Shown: positions 1-10,498 of the stretch, piece by piece
Layout: every line of letters begins with the position of its first letter
Numbering within the stretch: position 1 is the stretch's first letter
Source: Fragum whitleyi
Taxonomy: Eukaryota; Mollusca; Bivalvia; Cardiida; Cardiidae
NCBI GenBank assembly: GCA_948146395.1
Contig: OX411556.1
Coordinates: forward strand, 30,083,056-30,147,055
Reading direction: 5' to 3'
Length of the DNA stretch: 64,000 nucleotides
Made by a program: the position numbers and the translations under genes
The notes under the pieces: generated by a model
What the model saw: the letters and a program-made list of their open reading frames with translations, nothing else
The model's database searches: none
Told to the model about the DNA's origin: nothing

Positions 1-98
1 CCGGTAAACTCGAAGCATGCTCCGCTTCCTGAGATATGGTTTATCTGAAATCAAATGTGGATGACTCAGTGCGATCCAGTTGAAAAGTCCTGCTTTCA

Positions 99-205
99 GG
101 ATCACCAAACGGTACAAACAGTTTTCCAATTGTACCCCGCTTTGCACTCAAGTGCTCGCGCAAAGCGGGGTACAATTGTAAAACTATTTGCACCCTTTGG
201 TGATC
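99..205. repeat. Palindromic MITE, copy near left edge
   Basis: GGATCACCAAA and TACAATTGTACCCCGCTTTG fold on their inverse at 160-205, with a short loop of GTGCTCGCG type. A related foldback lies at 32575-32810. Confidence 0.7.
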
Positions 206-606
206 GTTGACGCAGAGCTTTTTCGAGCTGAGCAATGGATTTCTTGTCGGCCGGCGGCCAATTTAACAGATAGCGGTTGTCAATTAGAAACTTATTTCAC
301 GCATGAAAGCTAATATACTGCTCAAACTTTGATAGGAACCACTTATTGGATTGCCTTTTTTACCTGATAATGAAAGGTTGTAAACATTCTTCTTGTAATG
401 AAAATATGTTCATTTGGTAAACGTCTGTGCAGAAAAGCGAAAGTGTTAGCAAACTATACGAGCTGAACAAGGGTTTAAACTAAGTAGGGACTATAATTGC
501 GTTTAGCACGGAATCAAAGGCGAAGAAAACAATTTTCAAAAATCGAGGAATTTGATTTAATTTTGCTGTTAAAGTGCTTGTTTTAGTGCATTAAGTGATT
601 TTATTA
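206..606. other. Unassigned AT-rich stretch
   Basis: I see no gene, structured repeat or RNA here. Confidence 0.5.
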
Positions 607-682
607 CGAAACCTAGGTCAACATTATGAAAGATCATAAGTTCTAAAATGTTGCTGAACTAATACGGATCCACTACCTTAAC
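607..682. repeat. Half copy of the ~155-bp palindromic MITE
   Basis: GAAACCTAGGTCAACATTATG through GGATCCACTACCTTAA is the right half of the family. No left half is present. Confidence 0.6.
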
Positions 683-772
683 TGTAAAGAAATACAAGTC
701 ATGTTGATAGCAACGTTTTTCATCAGGGATGAACTACCTTTACATGGATAGGCTCATGATTTTGAATAAAAT

Positions 773-935
773 TAAGGTTGTGGAACCGTAATAGTTCCGC
801 AACATTTCGGATCTTATGATCTTTCACAATACAATCCTAGGTTTCCTTATGAATATCTTTAGGAAACCTCGGATGAAACTGTAATATATCATTACTTCCA
901 AAACGTTGCGGAACTATTACGGGCCAACTACCTTA
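773..935. repeat. ~155-bp palindromic MITE family, copy 1
   Basis: Ends TAAGGTTGTGG and CCAACTACCTTA, arms with TAATAGTTCCGCAAC, centre CTAGGTTTCC/GGAAACCT. A half copy precedes it at 607-682. Confidence 0.8.
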
Positions 936-1164
936 ATGCTGGCATTTTAGCATTTCCCTTTTTCACGTTGTTTTGAGTTCCATCCTGTAAACAGAACTAT
1001 TAATTTTGTCACATTTTGTGTAATTAAAGATTAGTTAAGAACTTTTCATTTTCTTTACTAAGTAAATTGGAAAAAAAAACCAACCGGATTTTAATAATAA
1101 TTAATAAATTTATGAAGCGTTCCCATTTCTTTTATCTACACAGTATCAATTGGTTTCATAATAA
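936..1164. other. Unassigned AT-rich stretch
   Basis: Nothing recognised. Confidence 0.5.
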
Positions 1165-1510
1165 CGATTCAATACTAATTTCGGCTGTTAATTAAGATTC
1201 GTGCATTCTGATTGGATGAAAAATAGATTTTCCACAATGAAAACAATTTTGGGTGTGCAGCTATCTTGTAAGCTTTCGCATAAAGTAGACCCATTAGAAA
1301 TCAGTTTTATTTTTCATAAATCTGAAGACGGGTTTGTTTTATGACATTAGATTCTAAGAAGAGAATATATGATGCTTGCATGAAGGTATGGAACTAAAAA
1401 ATTACAACCACACTTCAGTATGAATCCGCGAATTTATACCCAAGGACCCTAAATATACAGTCCCTGTTCATACAGTGTGATAAGGTTTTTTTTATTTACT
1501 TACCTCCATA
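1165..1510. repeat. Dispersed ~330-bp repeat, copy 1
   Basis: TGCAGCTATCTTGTAAGCTT, AAGTAGACCC, and TATTCATACAGTGTGA-type endings are shared with 9670-9990, and the end also with 32040-32150. Confidence 0.6.
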
Positions 1511-1551
1511 ACAGCAACACGTGCTCTCTTCAACTACATGTACAGCTAGTT

Positions 1552-1660
1552 GGGGTACGGACAAAACCCCCCTAGGACAAAAGCCCCCTGGGACAAAAGC
1601 CCAATGGACAAAAGTCCCATGCCCTTAACTGTAAATAGGACAAAAGCCCCATGGTTATAA
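1552..1660 (+). repeat. Left tandem-unit TIR of the foldback element
   Basis: Units of about 16 bp (GGACAAAAGCCCC plus a variable 3-base end) occur four times in a row and once more after a 17-bp insertion. The outermost bases GGGGTAC correspond to GGGTGTA at the other end. Confidence 0.8.
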
Positions 1661-2025
1661 AAATGTGTTGTTTTTGAGAATTTTTGAAAAAGTCTTAAAA
1701 AGTTATGATTTTAATATGAATTTGTGAATATCAATTCATTAATTTTTTAAAGAAATGAATATTTTAGCCATATATGGAATGAAAATAAACATTTTTTTTT
1801 TTTTTGGGGGGGGGGGGGGTGTAAAAGTATTCTTTTGTGTATAAATATCCATGAAAAGATAACTTGGAAAATATTCTCCATTTAGTTTTATATTTCATTA
1901 TTGAATTGTTTAAAAAAAATTGTTATTAAAAAAATAATCATAAAAAGGTCATAACAGGTGTGAAAGACAATGATATACTGTTATCCTTCATTGTCAGCTT
2001 TAAACTGATTTAAGAGAAAACCTTA

Positions 2026-3014
2026 TTATACCCCCCACCTACGAAGTAGAGGGGGGTATATTGGTTTCACCATGTCTGTCTGTCTGTCCGTCCGTCCGTC
2101 CATCCGTCCGTCCATCCGTCCGTCCGTCCGTCCGTAGACCTTTTCGTTTCCGGACTCTAACTCAAGAACCAAATCACCTACAATCATGAAACTTTATACA
2201 AATGTTCCTTATGACCCAAGGAAGTGCCCTATCGTTTTGGGGTCATGTAGGTCAAAGGTCAAGGTCACAGTCAGCCTTTGTTCCATTTTCGTTTCCGGAC
2301 TCTAACTCAAGAACCAAGTGGCCTACAATCACGAAACTTTATACAAATGTTCCTTATGACCCAAGGAAGTGCCCTATTATTTTTGGGTTACATAGGTCAA
2401 AGGTCAAGGTCACAGTAAATTTTTGTTCAATTTTCGTTTCCGGACTCTAACTCGAGAACCAAGTGACCTACAAGCATGAAACTTTATGCAAATGTCGCTT
2501 ATGATCCAAGGAAGTGCCCTATTGTTTTTGGGTCATATAGGTCAAAGGTCAAGGTCACAGTAAATTTTTGTTCAATTTTCGTTTCCGGACTCTAACTCGA
2601 GAACCAAGTGACCTACAAGCATGAAACTTTATGCAAATGTCGCTTATGATCCAAGGAAGTGCCCTATTGTTTTTGGGTCATATAGGTCAAAGGTCAAGGT
2701 CACAGTAAATTTTTGTTCAATTTTCGTTTCCGGACTCTAACTCAAGAACCAAGTGACCTACAAGCATGAAACTTTATGCAAATGTTGCTTATGATCCAAG
2801 GGGGTGCCCTATTGTTTTTGGGTCATATAGGTCAAAGGTTAAGGTCACAGTCAATTTTTGTTCAATTTTCATTTCTGGACTCTTAACTCAAAAACAAAGC
2901 GACCTAGAATCATGAAACTTCATGCAAATGCTACATATGACCTCAATATTAGTTACAAACACATCCTGTACTAATAGCACTTGCATTCTGACAAAGCGCT
3001 TGTGGGGGGTATTA
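2026..3014. mobile_element. Tandem-repeat element with 145-bp units and CCCCCC-type ends
   Basis: The start TTATACCCCCCAC and the end GTGGGGGGTATTA are inverted. A palindrome around ACCTACGAAGTAG and a TCTG/TCCG microsatellite (2072-2136) follow the left end. Then come 145-bp units anchored by TCGTTTCCGGAC at 2144, 2289, 2434, 2579 and 2724, plus a worn one at 2869. The right end TAGTCCGCTCTGCGACAG recurs at 52050. Confidence 0.7.
2144..2900. repeat. 145-bp tandem repeat array, left part of window
   Basis: Five full units and one partial, exactly 145 bp apart. Sequence differs from the 57-kb array although the period is the same. Confidence 0.95.
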
Positions 3015-3504
3015 GTCCGCTCTGCGACAGTTCTAGTTGAAACTGCTAAACTTATTGATCCTATTTTTGAGAATAGATCAAATGAGGATAAAATTAAAAC
3101 ACTATTTTGTCCCTCACGTTTGATAAAAACTTGTGCCAAAACCTGCCATTACGTTTTAAAGCATCGTAATTTGTTTCTTAATAAATAATTGACAAATTGT
3201 TCTTTTAAAAAAACAGTTAAGTCGTAAAAGTTTTTAAAACTATGTATTTCTATTTTACTAAATCTAAGCATGTGGATATCGCCAGGTAAGTCTCCTTTAA
3301 TCTGTTTTTGGAGTGTGTTGGTTTTTATACACCTTCTAAATGTGCACATATGTGCCTTATTATAGAAAAAAAATCTGAGATTCCAAACAGGTCCTCGAGA
3401 GCCTATTGACGATGTCTACATCGTTTTTGCTTTTGCATATTGAATCTTGTTTTTGTATTGAGTAATTGTCATGTAATAATGTGAAGAATATGATTGAGTG
3501 AAAG

Positions 3505-3635
3505 AGTGAGTGTGTATGGGCGCATGTGTGTGTGCGTGCAGGCGTGCATGCGCGCATGCGAGCGTATGTGTGTGTTTTGAGAATAAGTGAAAGAGAGAGA
3601 GACAGAGAGACAGAGAGACAGAGAGACAGAGCGAA
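3505..3635. repeat. TG/CG and GA microsatellites
   Basis: Alternating GTGTGTGCGTGC then AGAGAGACAGAGAGAC. It creates long but meaningless frames on the - strand. Confidence 0.9.
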
Positions 3636-3700
3636 AGTTGAACATGTACGTACATAGAGAAGGAATCGGTTCTCTTAATGGTAGTGTTACCAAATAGTCT

Positions 3701-4365
3701 TGTAACGTACTTTCGGTAGAGCAATTTAAAACAAAACAATTAATGTTAAGAAAAACAATCAAATACTCAATATGATTAGATGGACTGCTTTGTCCGGGTT
3801 GAATCAAAAGATCTTCAACAACTATGATCAAAATCTACACAAAATTGAATTAATTATATAGACCGATTGTCTATCTATCCTCTGAGCAAACCTGCTCGGC
3901 GAGACCCAGGGCACTTTGAGTCTATCTTCAATGTACCAATACCGGTATATCTCCTATCTCTCAACAAGATAGATCATCCACAGTGTCGAGCAATACTATA
4001 GAAACAGAAACTGCGTGTCGTTTGTCACTGTTCGAGCGATCAGAGGTCTTACTGGGATGGATGAAATTCACTGTTCAGCACCTTGTTGCTTTACTAAGAT
4101 GACAATTAGGCAGCAATTCCAATTTATAACAGTATCTACCCTACTGCATTTTCCAGCCTGTCTCTCTTGCGACAAGAAACAGACTGACCGAATCACAGAA
4201 AATTCTCTCTATTTATACTACTAAACTTGGGTCCGGCTCTACCCGACGGTACCCGGTTTACAATGAGCGCACAATTACCAGTCTCACAAACGCTTTAAAA
4301 TTAAAACCCAAACTCTCAGATGATTGTTGAGCAATAGACTGGGTATCTTACATAAAATCGTCACA
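3701..4365 (-). repeat. 3' LTR of the gag-only element
   Basis: Direct repeat of 5692-6356 at about 98 percent by eye. Internal bases next to it read GTAGGCGTGGGTAA on the - strand, a weak purine tract. Confidence 0.9.
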
Positions 4366-4476
4366 TTACCCACGCCTACGGGTTCATGCGACCCGCATGA
4401 AATCAAATAAATATGATTAAAAAAATCAAACCATCAATGGCAATCATCAACTTTAAATCAAAATTTTTCTCACTTC

Positions 4477-5619
4477 TCAAATTGTATCTTCAAGAAAAAA
4501 AAACCTAATCAACGACCCTACTGATTCATTATTTTGATAATTGCAGTTCGGTGGACTGCTATCCTCACAGAATTGATTTGACTGGCTTTGGCGACCACTA
4601 TTTGCATTATGATCATTGTATTTATTTTGACTTGAGGTTTGCCTCGACAATAACTCTTTCATAGTCTGAACCACATCATCAACAGACTTTTGAAGTGTTG
4701 AAAATGCTTCTTTTCACTCTGGTTCCGTAGAAGTATTGTCTTCCTGGCAAGAGGCAGCTTTGATATAACCCTGTCCTAAATATCTACTTTCTGAACGATA
4801 GAAGGCCTTAAGTTCAACAGCATGCCTTACGGCATCGTTAAGATCAACAGGTCTTGCCTGCTTTACTTTCAGACGCATATCAGAATTTACCAGTGCGTCT
4901 TTGAACTGTTCCATCGCCAGGGTTTCTCTTACGTCACTTGGGGCTCTGGGATAGGCTAAATTTGTTAGGCGACGTATGTCTTGACCTAGCTCAGCAATAG
5001 ACTCTGAGGCTTTTTGTCGACGCTCCCTAAGCTGAACCCTATACAATTCTGTCTAATTGGGAGGGGCAAATCTTTCTTCGAGGGCTAAAACAAGATCATG
5101 ATAATCATGCTTTCCCGAACCAAGATTGCCAAATACTCCTTGAGCTTGTCCTCTCAATGAAACAGACAAATATAAACCCTTCTGATCATCTGTCCATTCG
5201 TTCAGCTCAGCACATGCATCAAAGTGGGCCTTATAATCCAACCAAGCACCAGTACCATCGAATGTAGCTGGTTTCATCACAACACTCCGTGGAGTACTGC
5301 TTGGGCTAGATTTCTTCTTACGCTGAGTAACATGTCGATATGGCTCAATATCTGGCAAAGAGTCTTCAGCCATGTTAGCCAATGGTCGTCCCTTCCTTTC
5401 AGTCCTGCCAGGAGGAATATCATGACTTACAGGATTGGCAGCACTCATGGGCTCATGCTTTATTTCAATTGGAGTAGATGAGCTTTCTGGATGGTCCCTC
5501 AGCTCACGCCCAAACTCTGAGAGTTGACTCTCCATACGCAATATAGCGTTTTCTCTTTTAAGCCTTTCAACCTGATTATACAGGTTCTCTAGATCATCAG
5601 TATAACTTGGATGATCCAT
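4477..5619 (-). pseudogene. Gag-like frame of the LTR element, two in-frame stops
   Basis: The - strand frame starts at ATG 5619. It is broken by TAG at 5053-5055 and TGA at 4714-4716, with coding character resuming in the same frame after each. Residues ~8-45 are a likely coiled coil (LENLYNQVERLKRENAIL). A capsid-type region follows (TFDGTGAWLDYKAHFDAC, ALEERFAPP), then RERRQKASESIAELGQDI. No CCHC zinc knuckle is visible before the frame ends at 4477. Gag would coat element RNA into particles. The ends fit a copy that lost pol by deletion. Gag-only elements can be mobilised in trans; whether this one is active is unknown. Confidence 0.8.
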
Positions 5620-5667
5620 GATGATGTAACATGGGTAAGTCTATTAATTAAAGTAATAGATTGATTT

Positions 5668-5685
5668 GCCCCACGTTGGGCGCCA
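5668..5685 (-). other. Primer-binding site for tRNA-Lys(CUU)
   Basis: The + strand reads GCCCCACGTTGGGCGCCA, equal to the tRNA-Lys(CUU) 3' end I know, including CCA. Eighteen bases match. Confidence 0.8.
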
Positions 5686-5691
5686 AAAATA

Positions 5692-6356
5692 TGTGACGTA
5701 CTTTCGGTAGAGCAATTTAAAACAAAACAATTAATGTTAAGAAAAACAATCAAATACTCAATATGATTAGATGGACTGCTTTGTCCGGGTTGAATCAAAA
5801 GATCTTCAACAACTATGATCAAAATCTACACAAAATTGAATTAATTATATAGACCGATTGTCTATCTATCCTCTGAGCAAACCTGCTCGGCGAGACCCAG
5901 TGCACTTTGAGTCTATCTTCAATATACCATTACCGGTATATCTCCTATCTCCCAACAAGATAGATCATCCACAGTGTCGAGCAATACTATAGAAACAGAA
6001 ACTGCGTGTCGTTTGTCACTGTTCGAGCGATCAGAGGTCTAACTGGGATGGATAAAATCCACTGTTCAGCACCTTGTTGCTTTACTAAGATGACAATTAG
6101 GCAGCAATTCCAATTTATAACAGTATCTACCCTACTGCATTTTCCAGCCTGTCTCTCTTGCGACAAGAAACAGACTGACCGAATCACAGAAAATTCTCTC
6201 TATTTATACTACTAAACTTGGGTCCGGCTCTACCCGACGGTACCCGGTTTACAACGAGCGCACAATTACCAGTCTCAAAAACGCTTTAAAATTAAAACCG
6301 AAACTCTCAGATGATTGTTGTGCAATAGACTGGGTATCTTACATAAAATCGTCACA
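5692..6356 (-). repeat. 5' LTR of the gag-only element
   Basis: Direct repeat of the other LTR. On the - strand it ends TACGTCACA and is followed by TATTTT and then the primer-binding site. Confidence 0.9.
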
Positions 6357-6919
6357 GTCTCTTATAATTCTAAATAAGAATGTTCTCATATATTCTTTTA
6401 TGCTGTAGTTTTATCCATTTGTAGATTTGTAAAAATGCATACATGTATATATGTGAATGAGACTTTAATAATTAAACTATTTTTTTTACTGTTTTCTTAA
6501 TCAATTTTGTCACCACCTTCCTTTTTGTTAACTACATGTATAGTTATACCTGTGCTCTCGAAGGTGTGAAATAATTAGCCAAAAAAATATTGATTATGTT
6601 TCAATGATGTCATGAATGTAAAATGTGTGAATAAAAGAAAAATAAAGGAATTAAATATTTAGGGTTTTCTCTATCAATGTACATTTCTTTGCTTGCTGGA
6701 ATATCTTATAAAATTTTCTTATTATAAAATTCAAACAAAACTGATTTTGAGTTGATTGAAAGAGGACTTAAACGACGCCTTTTATTGCTAAGTATTGTAA
6801 AAATTCACGTGACCTCTAATAAAGGCAAAATAAGCATACAAACAAAAAAAGATCCATTTTGTTTAAATGTTCAGTAAAAGGTTATAGAAATGGACATTTA
6901 CATACCAGTATTTATCATA
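6357..6919. other. Interior of the foldback element, right of the LTR element
   Basis: AT-rich, with an AATAAA at 6641-6646 and no coding frame. It has no visible counterpart left of the inserts, so only the unit-repeat ends of the foldback are inverted. Confidence 0.5.
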
Positions 6920-7038
6920 TCGTGGGGCTTTTGTCCTAGGGGGCTTTTATCCTTGGGGGCCTTTGTCCCAAGGGGCTTTTGTCCAGGGGGCTTTTGACCT
7001 AGGGGGCTTTTGTCCCAGAGGGCTTTTGTCCTACACCC
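6920..7038 (-). repeat. Right tandem-unit TIR of the foldback element
   Basis: Seven units of GGGGCTTTTGTCC plus three variable bases, ending CTACACCC. It is the inverse of 1552-1660 with two more units, so the unit number differs between ends. Confidence 0.8.
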
Positions 7039-7046
7039 AGCTAGTT

Positions 7047-7230
7047 ACATCGCGAAATTGACATTCATATCAATCACCCAAGAATCAATCACCTAACAAT
7101 CAATCAACTCGATCAAAAACGCTCCAAATAACTAAAACTCATAATCAACAGCTACATTCAAAATTTCATCTTGTCAATTTTTCTATTTTTTAAACTATTT
7201 TTAAACTTTCATCAATATTAAATGTTGGTG
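7047..7230 (-). repeat. Truncated ~420-bp MITE copy next to the foldback element
   Basis: ACATCGCGAAATTGACATTC, then ATCAAAAACGCTCC and CAACAGCTACATTCAAAAT, matching one end of the family in inverse orientation. The foldback insertion sits at its border. Confidence 0.55.
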
Positions 7231-7944
7231 AAATTTACACACTTAATAGTCTTTCATAAAAGACAACCTATCTTTATTCTACTGTGCTTAGAAACCCAAT
7301 CAAGTCACTGCAGTGGCGGATTCAGAGGAGGTTCGGGGGATTCAAACGAAGTCCCCCTGGAGCTCAATTATTTCATTTTATGCAAAAATGTGCATTAACC
7401 CTTTTGCTGTTCAAGACGTATTTTTGTTGTGAACAGAATTTTCGCAAACAGTAAAGACTTAGATCTACCTACACAGCTGTGCAGTCTGATCTAAGCATAC
7501 ATTGCCTGCCTTCTTCTTCATTTTCATGGAAAAAATATTTAGGCAGACTGTCAAATTTCTTCACACAGTGGAGAGAAAAACGACATTTGATTACTCACTT
7601 ATACTTGTAAATCTATAGGATAAAGAACTGTTTTGACAGAAAGTTTTCCTCAAAACTGTATCAATATTTTAACTTTATTGATAATCGTCTTAACCGAAGA
7701 AAAATAACCATAAATAATGATACAATTCAACTTACTAAGCTCAATGTAAAGGTAAATCCGAGAATAAATCCTGCAGAATCCATGTTGAATCTATAATGAT
7801 GTTTTGGATGCGGGAGGCTTATCAGTCGAAGAATGATAAACAAAGAAATACAAAGAACATCTGTTGTAAATAGATAATCACGTGGTGTTGTTTTGACGCG
7901 TCTGTGGATCAAACGTTGTCGGAGAAAGGGTGGGTATATGGAAC
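7231..7944. other. Unassigned stretch with one short hairpin
   Basis: At 7448-7492 AGACTTAGATC ... CTGTGCAGTCTGATCTAAGC is a member of a dispersed short-hairpin family. Otherwise nothing recognised. Confidence 0.5.
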
Positions 7945-8106
7945 CACAGGGACTCTGCACATGATAAATAAGCCTTATAAAATGATTTGGCTGACAAAAA
8001 ATAAATAAAAATGGTATACAAATATAGACTATATTTAAATACCATTTTTATTTTTTTCAGCCAAATCATTTTATAAGGCTTATTTATCATGTGCAGAGTC
8101 CCTGTG
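7945..8106. repeat. Long near-perfect hairpin (~65-bp arms)
   Basis: CACAGGGACTCTGCACATGA ... CAAATATAGACTATATTTA loop ... TCATGTGCAGAGTCCCTGTG. The arms show hardly any mismatch over about 65 bp, so it is recent or maintained. Confidence 0.9.
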
Positions 8107-8299
8107 CCACGGTATGGAACATCACTCGAACTTTTCCGTGCACTGGAAGGTACCTCGCATAAGCGTATCTAGGACTTTGAAATTTTTACGCACTCAGAAG
8201 GCGACAACCAAAGAATGTATAGCATAAAGGTGATATGTGTACTGAAGAAAGTTACACGTCCCCTGTCCGCTAACTTTTTTATGATTTGAACGTTTGTTG

Positions 8300-8352
8300 A
8301 ATAATCTAAACATCGTAACTACAGCTTCAATAAGCTGTAGTTTCGATGTTAT
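8300..8352. repeat. Short hairpin
   Basis: ACATCGTAACTACAGCTT and AAGCTGTAGTTTCGATGT fold with a CAAT loop. Confidence 0.7.
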
Positions 8353-8879
8353 GATCATTCATAAACGATATTTTTTCCAAAAGACGATTATTGTAAGAAG
8401 TGAGCGGAAGTGTACGATTTTCTAATTTGAATTGTCACTTATGGTTGTGTACATTGGCATTTTAATATATTTGAAGCGGGTTGAAGCAAATTCAATTATT
8501 GTTTGTTTGTTTCAATTCTTAGAGAAAGAAGGGTTTTATTACATTCCCGGCAGCGAAATCTGGGGATTTTCCAGGGTATTAACTTTGATAACGTCATTAG
8601 TGACGAAAACATTTTTCAGTTTCACTGGAGGAACTCCTTTTTTTCAAGCATCTTGACTCCTGCTCACACTACTGAGATAATACACTGAAACCCGATCACT
8701 GATTCAGGACAATTGCATAGAGGGTTCAAACTTAAAATTGAGATTTTTTAAAAATAATTATGCAATTTTATTTAAATTGAATATCCCAGCGAATAAGAAA
8801 ATATGAGGCTACAGAAGGGTTGTTGATTGAAACACTACCCCCTCCCTCTGGATCCGCAACTGAAGCTCATGAATCAGAG
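8353..8879. other. Unassigned stretch
   Basis: The frame at 8432-8656 has no recognisable domain and no codon pattern I trust. Confidence 0.4.
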
Positions 8880-9295
8880 ATTTTTAAAAAAAGTGAACGA
8901 ACGTGAATGGTTTTGGAATGATTTTTGAATGCAACTGAATGAGTGTGATGATTGAAATTAAAGGGGTGTAATCCAGTTCCGCTTAATTTGTTCAGAACAA
9001 AATTAGCGATATTTATTACACCCTCCCCTCTTGAATGAAATATGTATAAAAGTTCTAAAAATAGCGTCCTATTTTCTCAAGAACCAATCACACTTATCGC
9101 TTATTGTTCCAATTATGTCAGTAATATATAGCTGTTTTTTTTTTCGTTTATATTCATTTTCAATGTAGATGTTGATTTTATTTTTTGTCATTTTGGAGCC
9201 TTTTTGAATTGTTTGATTGAGTGTTTGGAATAAATGGAGCGCTGAGTGAGCGATTTAGAATGGTTTTGATTGAGATAAATGTCAGTTTCACGATC
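8880..9295 (+). repeat. ~420-bp MITE family, copy 1
   Basis: Contains AACAAAATTAGCGATATTTA, TTCTCAAGAACCAATCA and, near the right end, GATTTAGAATGGTTTTGATT. The family has ends like ACATCGTGAAATTGAC and an internal hairpin on GGGAGGTAA. Confidence 0.75.
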
Positions 9296-9669
9296 TAACT
9301 AACAGTATATATTTACTTTTACAAAGAATTTCATAAAATTTTGGATTATTGTCAAAGTATGAAATAAAGCTATCCAATTTATGCTTATTGGGAAACGAAT
9401 TCCTTAATTTAAGACTAATTACTCTAAATCATGCTTCCTGTCAAAATCACCATTACCCGAACCAAATGTGCGTGACTGTAACAATTTGAAAGAAAAGTTG
9501 ACCAAGTTCAAATGGATTTTGAATGATCTTGAAGCAATTTTGAGTGATAGGCGTGAGTTAAAAAAATTAAAAAGATGAAGCGCTGTACGAAATATCTATA
9601 ATGGTTTTGATCGCAGTGAATGTCTATATTTCAGCATGTTACTAACTGAAAGAAAGACAATTCATTTCA

Positions 9670-9990
9670 TCAATTAATAATTTAATTTAAGTTGTAAACA
9701 TTGCGATGCGTCATTTCTGATTGTTTAAAAAATGATTTTATTCCTCAATTAAAACAACTTAGAGAATGCAGCTATTTTATAAGCTTATGCACAAAGTTGT
9801 CCCTTACATCCTGCTTCTTAATCAATAGATCTGAACAGTTTTGCTTCGAAACATCAAATTTTAAGCTATAAAGAGAGTATATATTGATTTCGTGGAGCTA
9901 TGAAACTAAAAACCTAATAACATCGATATATAAGAGTATATCGCGTATTCATACAGCGTGAATATGATTTTAGCTGCATACCTCAATGCA
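9670..9990. repeat. Dispersed ~330-bp repeat, copy 2
   Basis: TGCAGCTATTTTATAAGCTT, AAAGTTGTCCC and GCGTATTCATACAGCGTGA match 1165-1510 in order. A partial third copy is at 32040-32150. Confidence 0.6.
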
Positions 9991-10140
9991 ATCAACAAGT
10001 ACAATAATAATAATAATAATAATAATAGCTTTATTTATAGAAGGTAAACATGTTAAGACATATACAAATATGCACAAATCTTATTTTCAACACGGCCTTC
10101 TGAAAAGAAAAAAAACAAAAAAAACAATACAAATTTAACC

Positions 10141-10190
10141 CTCTCTCTCTCTCCCTCTCTCTCTCTTTTCTCTCTCTGTCCTCTCTGTCA

Positions 10191-10238
<48 letters not shown>

Positions 10239-10320
10239 CTCTGTGTCTCTCATTCTTTGTCTCTGTCCCTATCTCTCTGTCTCTGTCTCTCTGTCTCTCT
10301 GTCTGTCTCTCTCTCTCTCT
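10141..10320. repeat. CT-rich microsatellite
   Basis: CTCTCTCTC runs with CTGTCTCTGTC variants, inside the LINE 3' region. Confidence 0.95.
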
Positions 10321-10394
10321 TACTCAGAGCTTACAAAACAGACAGATTAAAATATTCAATATTTCTTTAAGCTAACAATATAAAACAGTTCAAA

Positions 10395-10430
<36 letters not shown>

Positions 10431-10498
10431 AACTAGCTCTCAATTCTTTAATCAGACAGCTACCCCAGATAAAAATATTTTAGTTGCATAGCTATCTA

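Larger units (their letters stand above)
3701..6356 (-). mobile_element. Gag-only LTR retrotransposon (Ty3/Gypsy-type), non-autonomous
   Basis: The two LTRs (3701-4365 and 5692-6356, each 665 bp, TG...CA on the - strand) differ at about a dozen bases by eye. GTCT flanks both sides (3697-3700, 6357-6360) as a target duplication. The primer-binding site at 5668-5685 matches the 3' end of tRNA-Lys(CUU) including CCA, 6 bp from the 5' LTR. The interior is only 1326 bp and holds a gag-like frame. No protease, reverse transcriptase or integrase is present, so it would need a partner element. Confidence 0.88.
1552..7038. mobile_element. Composite foldback-type transposon with 16-bp-unit TIRs and 8-bp target duplication
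   Basis: AGCTAGTT lies at 1544-1551 and at 7039-7046, directly outside the ends. The left end (1552-1660) carries five units like GGACAAAAGCCCCCTA. The right end (6920-7038) carries seven units like GGGGCTTTTGTCCTAG, the inverse. The 5.5-kb interior holds a 145-bp array element and an LTR element. No transposase gene is seen. An 8-bp duplication suits hAT, P or Mutator/foldback types; the class is left open. Confidence 0.75.

Noticed and set aside
2202..2450. 82-codon + strand frame
   Set aside because: Lies wholly inside the 145-bp array and repeats its text.
2144..2900. CRISPR-like array
   Set aside because: Units are contiguous 145-bp repeats without unique spacers, in eukaryotic DNA.
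2922..3188. 88-codon frame as the tail of a LINE protein
   Set aside because: The end (SNEDKIKTLFCPSRLIKTC) faintly resembles LINE C-termini, but the match is too weak and the front is tandem-repeat sequence.
3360..3831. Three - strand frames rich in H/T/S/L
   Set aside because: They are read through TG and GA microsatellites and the LTR edge; no start context or domain.
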